DNA of 64,000 bases, taken from contig NZ_JAJUWS010000019.1 of the NCBI RefSeq assembly GCF_021390475.1, positions 1-64,000 on the forward strand, read 5' to 3'. The notes beneath the pieces were generated by a model. The model ran no database searches. It saw nothing but the letters and a program-made list of their open reading frames with translations, and was not told the origin of the DNA. Every line of letters begins with the position of its first letter. Positions within the stretch are counted from its first letter, which is position 1. Shown here piece after piece: positions 1-10,369 of this stretch. The DNA comes from Streptomyces sp. ST2-7A. Its GTDB lineage: Bacteria; Actinomycetota; Actinomycetes; Streptomycetales; Streptomycetaceae. Both the position numbers and the translations under genes were made by a program.

Positions 1-361
1 TCTTGTGGATCTTCTGCGCGTGGGCCTCACCCAACGCACCGCCGAAGATCCGGAAGTCGTGCGCGTAGACGAACACCGTCCGCCCGTGCACCGTGCCCCA
101 CCCGGTGATCACACCGTCGGTGTAGGGTTTCTTGGCCTCCAGGCCGAAGCCGGTCGCCCGGTGCCGCCGCAACGGCTCCACCTCGCGGAACGAACCCTCG
201 TCCAACAGCAGATCGATCCGCTCGCGCGCGGTCGACTTGCCCTTCGCGCGCTGCGCCTCGGTGGCTTTCGCGCTCGGTCCGGCGTGGGCGCTCGCACGGA
301 TCTCGTGCAACTCGGCCACCCACCCGCGCATATCGGCGGTCGTCGCCCGGGAGGAGTTCAT
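1..361 (-). CDS. Acyl-CoA carboxylase carboxyltransferase subunit, N-terminal part
   Basis: Beta (carboxyltransferase) subunit of an acyl-CoA carboxylase, a cytoplasmic enzyme that would supply malonyl-CoA (or methylmalonyl-CoA) to the polyketide synthases of this cluster. Only the first 120 residues are in the window; the gene leaves through the left edge. The protein begins MNSSRATTADMRGWVAELHE and carries the family's ARERIDLLLDEGSF block at residues 45-58 and VFVYAHDFRIFGGALGEAH at 96-114. The ATG (359-361) overlaps the TGA of the upstream small gene, so the two are translationally coupled. Acetyl- versus propionyl-CoA preference cannot be judged from this part. Dedicated carboxylase genes are common in aromatic polyketide clusters. 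Confidence 0.88.
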   Translation of the reverse strand, partial: MNSSRATTADMRGWVAELHEIRASAHAGPSAKATEAQRAKGKSTARERIDLLLDEGSFREVEPLRRHRATGFGLEAKKPYTDGVITGWGTVHGRTVFVYAHDFRIFGGALGEAHAQKIHK

Positions 362-582
362 CGGTCGCCCCACCCCGTCTCCCGCTCGAGCCGGTGCCCG
401 GCCGGAGTCGGGGCCGCCGCCCGGTCCGTTCGGGTCGCCCGGTCGGGACGGAGTCGCGCGGCGTGGATCAGCCGGCTGGGCGACCAGAGTCCGATCCACA
501 GTCGGCCCAGCCCGCGCATTCCGTGCGCCGGCGGTCTCCCCGCCTCCGTCACCGGAACCTTCGGTTCGCGCATCACGGTCAC
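358..582 (-). CDS. Small hypothetical protein between P450 and carboxylase genes
   Basis: I do not recognise this 74-residue protein. It is basic and rich in Arg and Pro, with one slightly hydrophobic patch (GLGRLWIGLWSPSRLI, residues about 25-40). It lacks the features I would expect of the acyl-CoA carboxylase epsilon subunit, although size and position next to the carboxyltransferase would fit that role. The GTG start (580-582) overlaps the TGA of the P450 gene and its own TGA overlaps the ATG of the carboxylase gene; an alternative ATG lies three codons downstream. The double overlap is the main evidence that it is translated. Confidence 0.5.
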   Translation of the reverse strand: MTVMREPKVPVTEAGRPPAHGMRGLGRLWIGLWSPSRLIHAARLRPDRATRTDRAAAPTPAGHRLERETGWGDR

Positions 583-1802
583 TCCTTCCCGTCGGTGGTC
601 GCGACCGGCAGACCGGCCGGTCCGCTGACGAAGGTGTTGTGCCAGGGGAGTTCGGCGAGTGGGAGCGCGCAGCGCAACCGGGGAAAGCGGTCCAGCACCA
701 GGCGTGCCGCGATCTCGGCCTGCATCCGGGCCAGTGCCGCGCCGACGCAGTAGTGGATGCCGTGGCCCAGGGCGAGGTGTCGACCGGCATCGGGGCGGGT
801 GACCTCGATGCGGTCGGCTCCGGCGAAGGCGCGGGGGTCGCGGTCGGCAGCGACCAGCGCCACCATCACCGCCTCCCTCTCGGGGATGAGCACCCCGCCG
901 ATCTCCACCGGGGCGTCCGTGAACCGCAGTCCGCTCAGCTCGAAGGGGGAGAAGTAGCGCAGGAACTCCTCGACGGCGGCCGGGATCCGCTCCGGCTCGG
1001 CGCGCAGGATGCGGGTCTGCTCGGGGTGGGCGACCAGGGCGTACAGGCTGTTGCCGATGAGCTGCACGGTCGATTCGTGGCCGGTGCCCAACAGCGTGAT
1101 GACGGTGGTAACCAGCTCGGTGTCATCGAGTCGGTCGTCCTCCGTGGAGTTGATCCGGACCAGTTCCGAGACCAGATCGGTGCCGGGGGACTTCCGTTTG
1201 AGGGCGATCAGCTCGGTGGCCGCGTCGACGAGGCCCCGCGCCGCCGCCACCGCCCCGCCGTCCATGGCGGTCAGTGCGCGGGAGTGCGTGGCCCATCGGT
1301 CCCACTGGTCCTCGGGAACCCCGAAGCTCCGGCAGATGACGCGGATGGGTAACGGCTCCGCCAGGCCGGTCACCAGATCGAAGGTGTCCACCCGGTCGGC
1401 CGCGGCGAGCAGGCTGCCGGCGACCGCCTCGATGTCCGGCCGCAACCGCGTCATCGCGCGGGCTGTGAACACCCGGGAGACCAGGCGGCGCAGCCGGGTA
1501 TGGGCGGGCGGGTCCCGGTCGAGCATGTTGCCGGTGAAGTACCGGGCCAGTTCCGCCGGGAGTGCCTGCGAGGCGGCCACGTTGATCCGGCCGTGCCGGG
1601 TCGAGTCGTTGATCAGCCGTGGATCGGTGAGCACCTGCGTCGCCTCGGCGTGCCGGGTCACCAGCCACATCGGTGTGCCGTCGAGATATCGGCAGGGCAC
1701 GACCGGGGCCGCGGCTCGCAGGCGGTCGTAGATGGCGGCGCGATCGGTACTGGTCATCAGGGTGACCAGATCGACGACCTCGCTCGATTCCTGAACGGTC
1801 AT
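579..1802 (-). CDS. Cytochrome P450 monooxygenase
   Basis: Class I bacterial P450 of 407 residues, expected to hydroxylate or oxidatively rearrange the polyketide or its side group using a separate ferredoxin and reductase. It has the I-helix segment LLGTGHESTVQL around residue 245, the K-helix ExxR (EEFLRYFSPFE) and the haem loop LGHGIHYCVGAALAR around residues 345-360 with the axial Cys. An upstream in-frame ATG would add 30 low-complexity residues; I chose the ATG at 1800-1802 (MTVQES...) because the conserved family begins there. It is first in a leftward operon with the small gene and the carboxylase. It diverges from the UvrA-like gene across a region holding an operator-like repeat. 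Confidence 0.93.
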   Translation of the reverse strand: MTVQESSEVVDLVTLMTSTDRAAIYDRLRAAAPVVPCRYLDGTPMWLVTRHAEATQVLTDPRLINDSTRHGRINVAASQALPAELARYFTGNMLDRDPPAHTRLRRLVSRVFTARAMTRLRPDIEAVAGSLLAAADRVDTFDLVTGLAEPLPIRVICRSFGVPEDQWDRWATHSRALTAMDGGAVAAARGLVDAATELIALKRKSPGTDLVSELVRINSTEDDRLDDTELVTTVITLLGTGHESTVQLIGNSLYALVAHPEQTRILRAEPERIPAAVEEFLRYFSPFELSGLRFTDAPVEIGGVLIPEREAVMVALVAADRDPRAFAGADRIEVTRPDAGRHLALGHGIHYCVGAALARMQAEIAARLVLDRFPRLRCALPLAELPWHNTFVSGPAGLPVATTDGKE

Positions 1803-1924
1803 GGGCGGTGCGCCTCTCGTCGTCCGGTGTGCGACGCGGTCCAGTCTTGCCCTGCCGGACACGGGAGCGGTCGAAGGCCGATCGAGAAGCACTCGGGTGT
1901 GACATGCGCCACATTCGGAACATT

Positions 1925-1947
1925 GTATGCTGTACCGTATGCTGTAC
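1925..1947 (+). promoter_or_regulatory. Tandem GTATGCTGTAC operator-like repeat
   Basis: Two exact copies of GTATGCTGTAC (1925-1935 and 1937-1947) are separated by one C. The site lies between the divergent P450 and UvrA-like genes, 66 bases before the UvrA start. The same pattern (GTAyrnnGTAC units at 12-base spacing) appears before the DrrAB-like exporter and before the TetR gene at 36,424-37,224. I infer a binding site for that TetR-type regulator. Confidence 0.6.
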
Positions 1948-2012
1948 TGGCAAGGGGCTTTTTCGTCGTGCCCGCATGGAAGCGGGCTACGATCCGAAAT
2001 GAGAGCGGGAGT

Positions 2013-4271
<2,259 letters not shown>

Positions 4272-4391
4272 CCGCTCCCGCTCCGCCCCCGACGGTTTTC
4301 GAGCGCTCCTCGACCCGGAACCGGAAGCATGTCCCGAAGCGGACCGGGCGCCTCCCGGTCCGCTCCGGAGCCGACGGTGGAGGAGAGACGC

Positions 4392-5252
4392 GTGACGATT
4401 CTGGTGACGGGTGCGAGGGGAAACGTGGGCCGTCATGTGGTCGAGGGCCTGGTGCGGAAGGGGGCCCGGGTGCGGGCCCTCACCCGTGATCCGGCCCGGG
4501 CCGGATTTTCGGACGGGGTGGAGGTGGTGCGCGGCGACCTGAGCCGGCTGGACAGCTGCCGGACCGCGCTGGAGGGCGTGACGGCGATGTACCTCTTCCC
4601 TCTGGCCTACCGGACCAGCGACGTTCAGTCGTTCGCCGACGTCGCGGTGAACACCGAGGTGCCCGGGCTCGCCGCGGAGGCAGGGGTCCGCCGCATCGTG
4701 CTGCTCTCCTCCAACGCCGTGCTGTACGGCGCCGACGAGCACCACCAGCAGGCCGAGGCGGCCGTCGAAGCGTCCGGGCTCGAGTACACCCACCTGCGGT
4801 CCGGGGAGTTCGCGATGAACAAGCTCTTCGGCTGGGGCGAGTCCATCCGCAAGGAAGGCGTCGTCCGCAGCGGCTTCCCCGAGGTTGTCGGGGTGCCCAT
4901 CCACCAGGCGGACGTGGCGGCAGTGGCGGTGGTCGCCCTGCTGGAGGACGGGCACCAGGGACGCGGCTATGAGCTGACCGGGCCTCAGGCCCTCACGGAA
5001 CGCGAGCAGGTGGGGGAGATCGCGGCCGGCTGTGGCCGGGGGATCCGCTTCGAGGAGTTGACCCCGGAGCAGGCCCGGGAGAACTGGTTGGCGCAGGGGA
5101 TGCCGGCCGAGGTGGTGGACGAGATGATGGCACACTCGGCGCACTTCGCCGAGAAGGCGCCGGTCGTCCGGAACACCGTGCAGGAGGTCACCGGCCGGCC
5201 GGCCCGGACCCTGCGGCAGTGGGCGGCCGATCACGCGAAGCTGTTCCGCTGA
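4392..5252 (+). CDS. NmrA-type NAD(P)-binding reductase
   Basis: Atypical short-chain reductase of the NmrA / NAD(P)H-binding group, 286 residues. It starts MTILVTGARGNVGRHVVEGL, a Rossmann GxxGxxG loop at residues 7-13, and has RRIVLLSSNAVLY near residue 100 and EYTHLRSGEFAMN near 130. The family typically reduces quinones or ketones, or senses NADP. In a polyketide cluster a reduction step on the aglycone is the likely role. The GTG at 4392 sits behind GGTGGAGGAGAGAC; an earlier in-frame ATG at 4329 has no ribosome site. It is close kin to the NmrA protein at 29,952-30,791 (both with xYLFP and ...VLSSxxVL motifs), which implies duplication. It ends just before a strong palindrome. Confidence 0.85.
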   Translation: MTILVTGARGNVGRHVVEGLVRKGARVRALTRDPARAGFSDGVEVVRGDLSRLDSCRTALEGVTAMYLFPLAYRTSDVQSFADVAVNTEVPGLAAEAGVRRIVLLSSNAVLYGADEHHQQAEAAVEASGLEYTHLRSGEFAMNKLFGWGESIRKEGVVRSGFPEVVGVPIHQADVAAVAVVALLEDGHQGRGYELTGPQALTEREQVGEIAAGCGRGIRFEELTPEQARENWLAQGMPAEVVDEMMAHSAHFAEKAPVVRNTVQEVTGRPARTLRQWAADHAKLFR

Positions 5253-5259
5253 TCATCGG

Positions 5260-5313
5260 TGGTCACCGTGACGGGACCGCGACGCCCGCGTCGCGGTCCC
5301 GTCACGGTGACCC
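5260..5313. terminator. Long perfect hairpin between convergent genes
   Basis: A perfect inverted repeat with 25-base arms around a 2-base centre (left arm from GGTCACCGTGACGG at 5261, right arm ending at 5312). It lies between the rightward NmrA gene and the leftward XRE gene, which end 8 and 25 bases away. There is no U-tract, as is usual in actinomycetes. Probably a bidirectional terminator. Confidence 0.75.
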
Positions 5314-5336
5314 CGGGGGGACACCACTGGTCGGCG

Positions 5337-5810
5337 TCAGGTGGTGACCACCCGCAGGCCCGGGCAGGTGCGCAGCAAACGCACCACGTCCTCGGGTCGG
5401 GCCGCCGGATCACCACCGTCGATCACCAGCAGAGTCCGAGTCGGATCGGAGAGGGCGGGCAGCTTGCCGTCGGGTGAAAGCCAGAGCACGGGGTCCCCGG
5501 AACGGTGCCACAATCCCGCGATCTGCGCGGCCAGGCCGCGGCCCGGGCCCGCCGGGGGCGGGCCCGGGCGCTGTGCCGGTCGGGCGGAACCCCGGTGGGC
5601 CAGCTCCTCGAAGCGTTCCCGCTCCGCCCCGGACAGACCGAGTTGCCGGGCCAGCAGCCGGACGGTCCCGGGTCGCGGCGCCCGGCACCGTCCGGTCTCC
5701 AGGTCCCGCACCGTCCGCACACTCACCGTGGCGAAGTCGGCGAGCTGCTGCTGGGTCAGCCCGCGGTCCCTGCGTGCCGCCCGCAGCAGTTCCCCGAAGC
5801 TCTCAGCCAC
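5337..5810 (-). CDS. Short XRE-family regulator, apparently truncated
   Basis: DNA-binding protein of 157 residues with an N-terminal XRE helix-turn-helix (FGELLRAARRDRGLTQQQLA, then VSVRTVRDLETGRCRAPRPG). A second part (TLLVIDGGDP...VVRLLRTCPGLRVVTT) looks like the Walker-B/sensor stretch of large XRE or LuxR NB-ARC ATPase regulators, where the chain normally continues for hundreds of residues. Here a stop follows RVVTT directly, so it may be a cut-down regulator or the remnant of one. The GTG start (5808-5810) overlaps the end of the aromatase/cyclase gene by 8 bases, so it is translated with the PKS genes. The target is unknown. Confidence 0.7.
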   Translation of the reverse strand: MAESFGELLRAARRDRGLTQQQLADFATVSVRTVRDLETGRCRAPRPGTVRLLARQLGLSGAERERFEELAHRGSARPAQRPGPPPAGPGRGLAAQIAGLWHRSGDPVLWLSPDGKLPALSDPTRTLLVIDGGDPAARPEDVVRLLRTCPGLRVVTT

Positions 5811-6774
5811 GGCTCGGTACGGCCTGCTCCCGGCCGCCGGCGAAGGTGTCCGCCGCCCGGATCGTCGCCGTGCTGTTGGCACTCAGGGCGTCCCGGACGA
5901 ACCGGCGCGCGTCGGCGACGGTGGCACCGGCGCCGAGCACCCCGGTCACCTTCGCCGGGTTGATCACCACGGTGTGCCGGGAGGCGACCACGCCGCCGGA
6001 GCCCGTCGCGGAGGGGCGGAAGGTCCACCGCCCGGTGTGCGCGGACATCAGCGCCGGGGGCTGGAGCTGCTTGTAGACGATGCGCTCGGTGGGAAAACAG
6101 ACTCGCACCGAGCGGGTGGTGTGCACCGAACCGTCCTTCGTGCGGGTGTCCATCTCCAGCAGTTGGATGTCCGGGGCGGGCTCCTCCAGCACGACCCGGG
6201 TCACGTGCGGAAGGCGCAGGTCCCACTGCCCGCCGTCCCGGATGAAGGCGTACACCTCCCCGGGGTCGGCGGACACCGGTACCTCGTCGTCGAAGACGAG
6301 CAGCAGTTCGTCGTCGCCGCCGGCTCCGCGCTCGGCGGTGGCCCGCAGCGCGGCCAGTTCGGCGTCGCTGTTGCGGTCCACCGCCCGAGTGATCCAGGCC
6401 GTGTTCTCCGGATCGTCCCCGACCGCCCGGAAGTCGTGCAGCAGCCGCACCAGGCAGCCACCCGGCCGCTCCTCGATGATCCACTCGCCACCCATGCCGT
6501 GCACCGGCGGCTGGGACACCTCCTGCCGGAAGCGGACCCGCAATCCCGCCGCGTCCAGCTCACGGCGGGAGGTCCAGGTCTTGACGGTGTTGTTCGCGGT
6601 GGCCCAGACGCGGATGCGCTCCTCGTTCTCCGAGCCGTCCAACCGCTCCACGTGGATGGACGGAGGGAAAATCCGCGGCCATTCGGTCACCCCCACGATG
6701 AGTTCGTAGACGGCGCGGGCGGGCGCCGCCACCTCGAGGCGGTGTTCGGTGTGGTGTGTGCGCGGTGTCGTCAT
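5803..6774 (-). CDS. Didomain aromatase/cyclase (SRPBCC fold)
   Basis: Type II PKS aromatase/cyclase of 323 residues that binds the poly-beta-ketone on its carrier protein and directs first-ring closure and aromatisation after C-9 reduction. It consists of two START/SRPBCC repeats: the first has ARAVYELIVGVTEWPRIFPP near residue 18 and WIIEERPGGCLVRLLHDF near 100; the second has DPGEVYAFIRDGGQWDLRLP near 175 and a GRWTFRP strand near 250. Length and architecture match didomain cyclases of reducing systems (ActVII, DpsF/AknE1 type) rather than monodomain TcmN. It lies downstream of the ketoreductase in a leftward operon and overlaps the XRE gene. Confidence 0.93.
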   Translation of the reverse strand: MTTPRTHHTEHRLEVAAPARAVYELIVGVTEWPRIFPPSIHVERLDGSENEERIRVWATANNTVKTWTSRRELDAAGLRVRFRQEVSQPPVHGMGGEWIIEERPGGCLVRLLHDFRAVGDDPENTAWITRAVDRNSDAELAALRATAERGAGGDDELLLVFDDEVPVSADPGEVYAFIRDGGQWDLRLPHVTRVVLEEPAPDIQLLEMDTRTKDGSVHTTRSVRVCFPTERIVYKQLQPPALMSAHTGRWTFRPSATGSGGVVASRHTVVINPAKVTGVLGAGATVADARRFVRDALSANSTATIRAADTFAGGREQAVPSRG

Positions 6775-6810
6775 GCGTTCCTTCTCCTCGGCCCGGTGGA
6801 TGGCGAAAGG

Positions 6811-7596
6811 TCAGTAGTTGCCCAGGCCACCGCAGACGTTCAGGGCCTGTGCGGTGATGGGCGCGGCGGCGTCGGAGGCCAGGTAGCCGACGAAGGCGGC
6901 CACCTCCTCCGGGCGGGCGTAGCGGCCGAGCGGGATCTTGGCCTCGAACTTCTCCAGCACCGCATCCTCGGTGGTCTGCCAGAAATCCGCGTAGCCCTTG
7001 CGGACCCGCTCGGCCATCGGCGTCTCCACATAGCCGGGGCAGACGGCGTTCACCGTGATCCCGGTCTTGGCCAGTTCCAGTCCGAGGGCCTTCGTCAGTC
7101 CCACCACGCCGTGTTTGGACGCGGAGTACGGAGCACCGTAGATGACCCCTTGCTTGCCACCGGTGGAGGCGATGTTGATGATCCGGCCCCAGCCACTTTC
7201 CAGCATCCCGCCCGAGGTGAGCGCTTCGCGGGTCATCCGGAAGACGCTGTTGAGATTCGTTTCGATGACATCGGCCCACAGCTCGTCGCTGATCTCGGCG
7301 GTCGTGCCGCCACCACTGCGGCCGGCGTTGTTCACCAGGATGCCCAGCGGCCCGAACCGCCGGGTGGTGGCCGCGACCAGTTCCGCCACCTGCGCCGGGT
7401 CCCGAACATCACAGACGCGGCCGTCGGCGCTCAGCCCTTCGGCGCCGAGTTCCTTGACGGTGCGGGACACGTCGTCGGCCGTTCGGGCGCAGAGGAAGAC
7501 CCGGGTGCCGCCCCGGGCGAGGGCGCGGGTGACGGCGAGACCGATACCACTGGTCCCACCGGTGACCAGGGCGGTCCGGCTCGGGGTGTCCGACAT
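6811..7596 (-). CDS. Polyketide C-9 ketoreductase, ActIII-type
   Basis: NADPH-dependent short-chain reductase of 261 residues, exactly the ActIII length, expected to reduce the C-9 carbonyl of the nascent chain on the type II PKS. It shows TGGTSGIGLAV near residue 11, NNAGRSGGG near 88, and the catalytic stretch NIASTGGKQG...PYSASKHGVVG (Ser, Tyr, Lys) near 144-165, diagnostic of the polyketide KR group. An upstream ATG is available, but the start MSDTPSRTALVTGG (ATG 7594-7596) gives the family length and follows an AGGAGCCCTC-like site on the minus strand. It is first gene of the leftward KR - aromatase/cyclase - XRE operon and faces the cyclodeaminase-like gene across a SARP-type box. Confidence 0.95.
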   Translation of the reverse strand: MSDTPSRTALVTGGTSGIGLAVTRALARGGTRVFLCARTADDVSRTVKELGAEGLSADGRVCDVRDPAQVAELVAATTRRFGPLGILVNNAGRSGGGTTAEISDELWADVIETNLNSVFRMTREALTSGGMLESGWGRIINIASTGGKQGVIYGAPYSASKHGVVGLTKALGLELAKTGITVNAVCPGYVETPMAERVRKGYADFWQTTEDAVLEKFEAKIPLGRYARPEEVAAFVGYLASDAAAPITAQALNVCGGLGNY

Positions 7597-7647
7597 GAGG
7601 GCTCCTTCGACATCAGGCATCGGTGAGCGGAAGTCGTGTCGAGTCTG

Positions 7648-7676
7648 CCGACGCTCCCTCGAGGTTGGCTCGAACA
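7648..7676 (+). promoter_or_regulatory. Candidate SARP-binding heptamers (KR / OCD intergenic)
   Basis: TCGAGGT (7659) and TCGAACA (7670) lie exactly 11 bases apart, with a weaker CCGACGC 11 bases before (7648). SARP activators recognise TCGAG-like heptamers at 11- or 22-base spacing. The site lies 60-90 bases from both divergent starts (KR at 7596 and OCD-like at 7768). Confidence 0.5.
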
Positions 7677-7767
7677 CAGAGCAGCGCCCTGCCCCGTGGT
7701 GCCTGCACCGGGAGGATGCGGTATGGTCGCCGCCCACTCGCACCCGCTACCGGCCGGAGGCAGGGCG

Positions 7768-8727
7768 ATGAACAAGAAGCTCCCGCCGCTACTGCTCTCC
7801 CGGGACGACCTCGAGCAGGTGTTCAGCGACCCGGAGTTCGTCGAGTACTGCTTCGCCTGTGTGCAGGAGCTCCTGCTCGACTCCTTGTCCCCGCCCGATG
7901 GCCCCGCCTCCCGCGCGCTGGAGCTGCAGGGCCTGCAGATGACCGTGCGCGTCGAGGCATCCCGGCGCGGGACCCGGCTGCTGCGCACCTGCATCGCACT
8001 GAACGACGGTGCCCAGCCCGGGCACACCGCCGAGATCTGGGCCGAGCCGGGCACCGGGGTGTTGACGGCGGTCGCCGACTCCTCCGCACTCGATGCCTGG
8101 CGGCTGGCGATGCCCTCCGGTCTGGCGGCCCGGTACCTCGCCCCGGCCACCACCCGCTCCCTCGGGGTGCTGGGCGCCGGGGAACCGGTCCTGGCGATGG
8201 TCCGGGCGCTCCTCCTGGCACTCCCGGCCATCTCGGTGGTGCGGGTCTTCGGTGCCGGTGCCGGTGCCGGTGCGGAGCGACTGCGAGACTGCCTGGTGAG
8301 GTTGGCCCCGGCCGGCCGGGGCCCGGTCGTGATGTGCGACCCGGACCCCTCCGATGTGGCGGTCCGCTCCGACGTCCTGGTCGTCGCCGGGCCGCCACCG
8401 GACCCCTCCTGGTTGACCACCGGCTCACTGCTGATCAGCCACGGCCCGCTGCCCGACGCCGTCCTTCCCCGATGTCGGCGGTTCCGTGATCTGCCCGACG
8501 CCACGGGCCGCGCCACCGTGGCCGCCATCGCCCGTGGCATGGCCGCGCCCCCTGTGGGGCGGTCCGAGACCATCCTGTACGAGTGCTGCGGAATCGACGG
8601 CTGGGAGGCGGAGTTGCGGGACGCCGTGGTCCGCTGGTCCCACCGCCGGGGCCTCGGCCAGCCCTTGTTGTTCCCCGCCGGCGAGGCGACTCCAGCAGAT
8701 CTCGAGTCCTGTGCGATAGAGCTATAG
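7768..8727 (+). CDS. Ornithine cyclodeaminase / mu-crystallin family protein
   Basis: NAD(P)-dependent protein of 319 residues in the OCD/mu-crystallin family, whose members deaminate and cyclise ornithine, reduce cyclic imines or dehydrogenate amino acids. The N-terminal PLLLSRDDLEQVFSDPEFVE and the Rossmann loop SLGVLGAGEPVLAMVRAL (near residue 130) are characteristic. The C-terminal region is short and divergent, so the substrate cannot be predicted. The ATG at 7768 follows CCGGAGGCAG. In a cluster with a predicted nitrogen heterocycle it may shape or reduce the amino precursor, but this is inference. A GGTGCC repeat near 8254-8272 encodes a short Gly-Ala run. Confidence 0.8.
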   Translation: MNKKLPPLLLSRDDLEQVFSDPEFVEYCFACVQELLLDSLSPPDGPASRALELQGLQMTVRVEASRRGTRLLRTCIALNDGAQPGHTAEIWAEPGTGVLTAVADSSALDAWRLAMPSGLAARYLAPATTRSLGVLGAGEPVLAMVRALLLALPAISVVRVFGAGAGAGAERLRDCLVRLAPAGRGPVVMCDPDPSDVAVRSDVLVVAGPPPDPSWLTTGSLLISHGPLPDAVLPRCRRFRDLPDATGRATVAAIARGMAAPPVGRSETILYECCGIDGWEAELRDAVVRWSHRRGLGQPLLFPAGEATPADLESCAIEL

Positions 8728-8781
8728 CAGCTTTCCGGTGGCCCGGGATCACCCCGGGCCACCGAACGACAGGAGGGGTCC

Positions 8782-9651
8782 GTGCGGTTAGGGATTCTGG
8801 GTCCGTTATCTCTGGTCTCGACCGGGCTGCAGCCCGTCTGGGATGAGGAGGCCAACAGCGCACCGAGTGCGCCCAAACTGCGCAGCGTCCTGACGACGTT
8901 GCTGGTCCACGCGGACAACGTCGTTCCCGTGCCGAGCCTGATGTCCGAGTTGTGGGGCGACAGCCCGCCGAGCAGCGGTCTGACCACTCTCCAGACCTAC
9001 ATTCTGGGCCTGCGCAGGTTGCTGACCAAGGTCACCCGTCTGCCGGCCGCGACGGTCTCCCGGGAGGTGCTGGTCACCCGGGCCGGGGGCTACCTCTTCC
9101 AGAGCGACAGCGGCACCCTGGATGTTCACCGGTACCACTCCCTGCTGTCGGTCGGCTGGACGGCGCTGATCAGGGGGGACGACGAGGCGGGGGTGGGCCT
9201 GCTCTCCGAGGCACTGGCGCAGTGGCGCGGCCCCGCCCTGGTGGACGTGCCCATCGGCCCGATCCTGGAGTCCAAGCGCCGACAGTTGGAGGTCTCACGC
9301 CAGGTCCTCATCGAATACCTCGTCGACGCCCAGATCCGGCTCGGCATGTACGGCGAGGTGCTGTCCGAGCTGGCCGCGCCGACGGTGGAGAACCCCTGCC
9401 AGGAGGGTATGCAGGCCCAGTACATGCGGGCCCTGTACCTGAGCGGCCGGCGGAGCGAGGCGCTGGAGGTCTTCCAACGGCTGCGACGCTGTCTGGTCGC
9501 GGAGCTCGGCCTGGAGCCGAGTCCCGCCCTCCAGCGGCTGCACGGGGCGATCCTGGAGGGCCGGACGGACATCCTCCACCAACTTCCCACACAGCGGCCC
9601 AAGGGGGAGATCATCGGTTCCTCCGCCTGGAGCGGCTGTCGGGTCTACTGA
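8782..9651 (+). CDS. SARP-family transcriptional activator
   Basis: Streptomyces antibiotic regulatory protein of 289 residues, probably the pathway-specific activator of the cluster. The N-terminal OmpR-type winged helix (MRLGILGPLSLV..., KLRSVLTTLLVHADNVVPV, TLQTYILGLRRLL, residues 1-105) precedes the bacterial transcriptional activation domain (LDVHRYHSLLSVGW..., AQWRGPALVDVP, LYLSGRRSEALEVFQRLRRC..., ELGLEPSPALQRL). The GTG start follows GACAGGAGGG. Size fits the DnrI/ActII-ORF4 group without extra ATPase domains. Boxes of the type it would bind are visible at 15,902-15,941 and 7,648-7,676. It is followed after 13 bases by a Crp-type gene. Confidence 0.94.
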   Translation: MRLGILGPLSLVSTGLQPVWDEEANSAPSAPKLRSVLTTLLVHADNVVPVPSLMSELWGDSPPSSGLTTLQTYILGLRRLLTKVTRLPAATVSREVLVTRAGGYLFQSDSGTLDVHRYHSLLSVGWTALIRGDDEAGVGLLSEALAQWRGPALVDVPIGPILESKRRQLEVSRQVLIEYLVDAQIRLGMYGEVLSELAAPTVENPCQEGMQAQYMRALYLSGRRSEALEVFQRLRRCLVAELGLEPSPALQRLHGAILEGRTDILHQLPTQRPKGEIIGSSAWSGCRVY

Positions 9652-9664
9652 GGGGCGCCGTGCC

Positions 9665-10369
9665 ATGACGATGCTCGCCCCCCATACCGCGGCGGGCGCT
9701 GGGCTGTGGTCGCTGCTGGCCCGTCGGTCCCGGGGCGGGGCGCCCCGGCGACTGCCCAAAGGAGCGCTGCTCTACGGCCCGGGACAGCGGGACGCCGGGC
9801 TCTACGTCGTCTCCGAGGGGTGGGTCAAGGTCACCACAGCGACCCGCGACGGCCGCACCTGCCTGTTGGAGATCCACGCACGGGGTGACGTGCTCGGGGA
9901 ATCCTGTCTGGTGACGGGCGTGCGACAGGCGACCGCCGTCGCCATGACGCCGACCGTCGTCACCAGGATCCCACGTGCGGTGTTCCTGGAGACCATCACC
10001 GACAACGAGGCGTACGAGGAGTCCCTGCGCTATCTGGTGGCGCGCCTGGCCGAACAACAGGCGCGCATCACCCAGTTGGTCACCGCCGACAGCGGTCGGC
10101 GGCTGGCCGCAACCCTGGTACAGCTCTCCCGGAAACTGGGTAGCGGTGAGGAGCGGCGGCGCCGCATCGAGCAGCGGATCACCCAGGAGGAGCTGGCCCA
10201 GTTGGTGGGGGCGACCCGCTCCCGTGTCGCCCATTTCCTGCGGGAGTTCCGGAATACCGGGCTGGTCCACGCGGCGCCCCGGGGGACGCTGATCGTGGAC
10301 GAGCCCGGTCTGCACGCGTACGCGGAGGGCGACCGGTGGTCCTCCGGTCGTCCGCTCAGCCCGGGGTGA
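9665..10369 (+). CDS. Crp/Fnr-family transcriptional regulator
   Basis: Protein of 234 residues with an N-terminal cyclic-nucleotide-binding-like beta barrel (LYVVSEGWVKVTTATRDGRT near residue 45, then LLEIHARGDVLGESCLVTG) and a C-terminal Crp-type winged helix (QRITQEELAQLVGATRSRVA near residue 176, then HFLREFRNTGLV). Such proteins sense an effector through the barrel and act as activator or repressor. It follows the SARP gene after 13 bases, so the two are probably cotranscribed and form a regulatory pair. Its last 14 bases overlap the end of the convergent P450 gene. The effector cannot be predicted. Confidence 0.9.
   Translation: MTMLAPHTAAGAGLWSLLARRSRGGAPRRLPKGALLYGPGQRDAGLYVVSEGWVKVTTATRDGRTCLLEIHARGDVLGESCLVTGVRQATAVAMTPTVVTRIPRAVFLETITDNEAYEESLRYLVARLAEQQARITQLVTADSGRRLAATLVQLSRKLGSGEERRRRIEQRITQEELAQLVGATRSRVAHFLREFRNTGLVHAAPRGTLIVDEPGLHAYAEGDRWSSGRPLSPG

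Noticed and set aside
1..582. Acyl-CoA carboxylase epsilon subunit for the small gene at 358-582
   Set aside because: Size fits, but I see none of the expected N-terminal V/I-R-G-x-P-T/A-like motif of epsilon subunits; left as hypothetical.
7431..8987. 518-residue minus-strand frame across the KR/OCD/SARP junction
   Set aside because: Low-complexity Ser/Arg/Pro translation, antisense to recognisable genes and crossing a promoter region.
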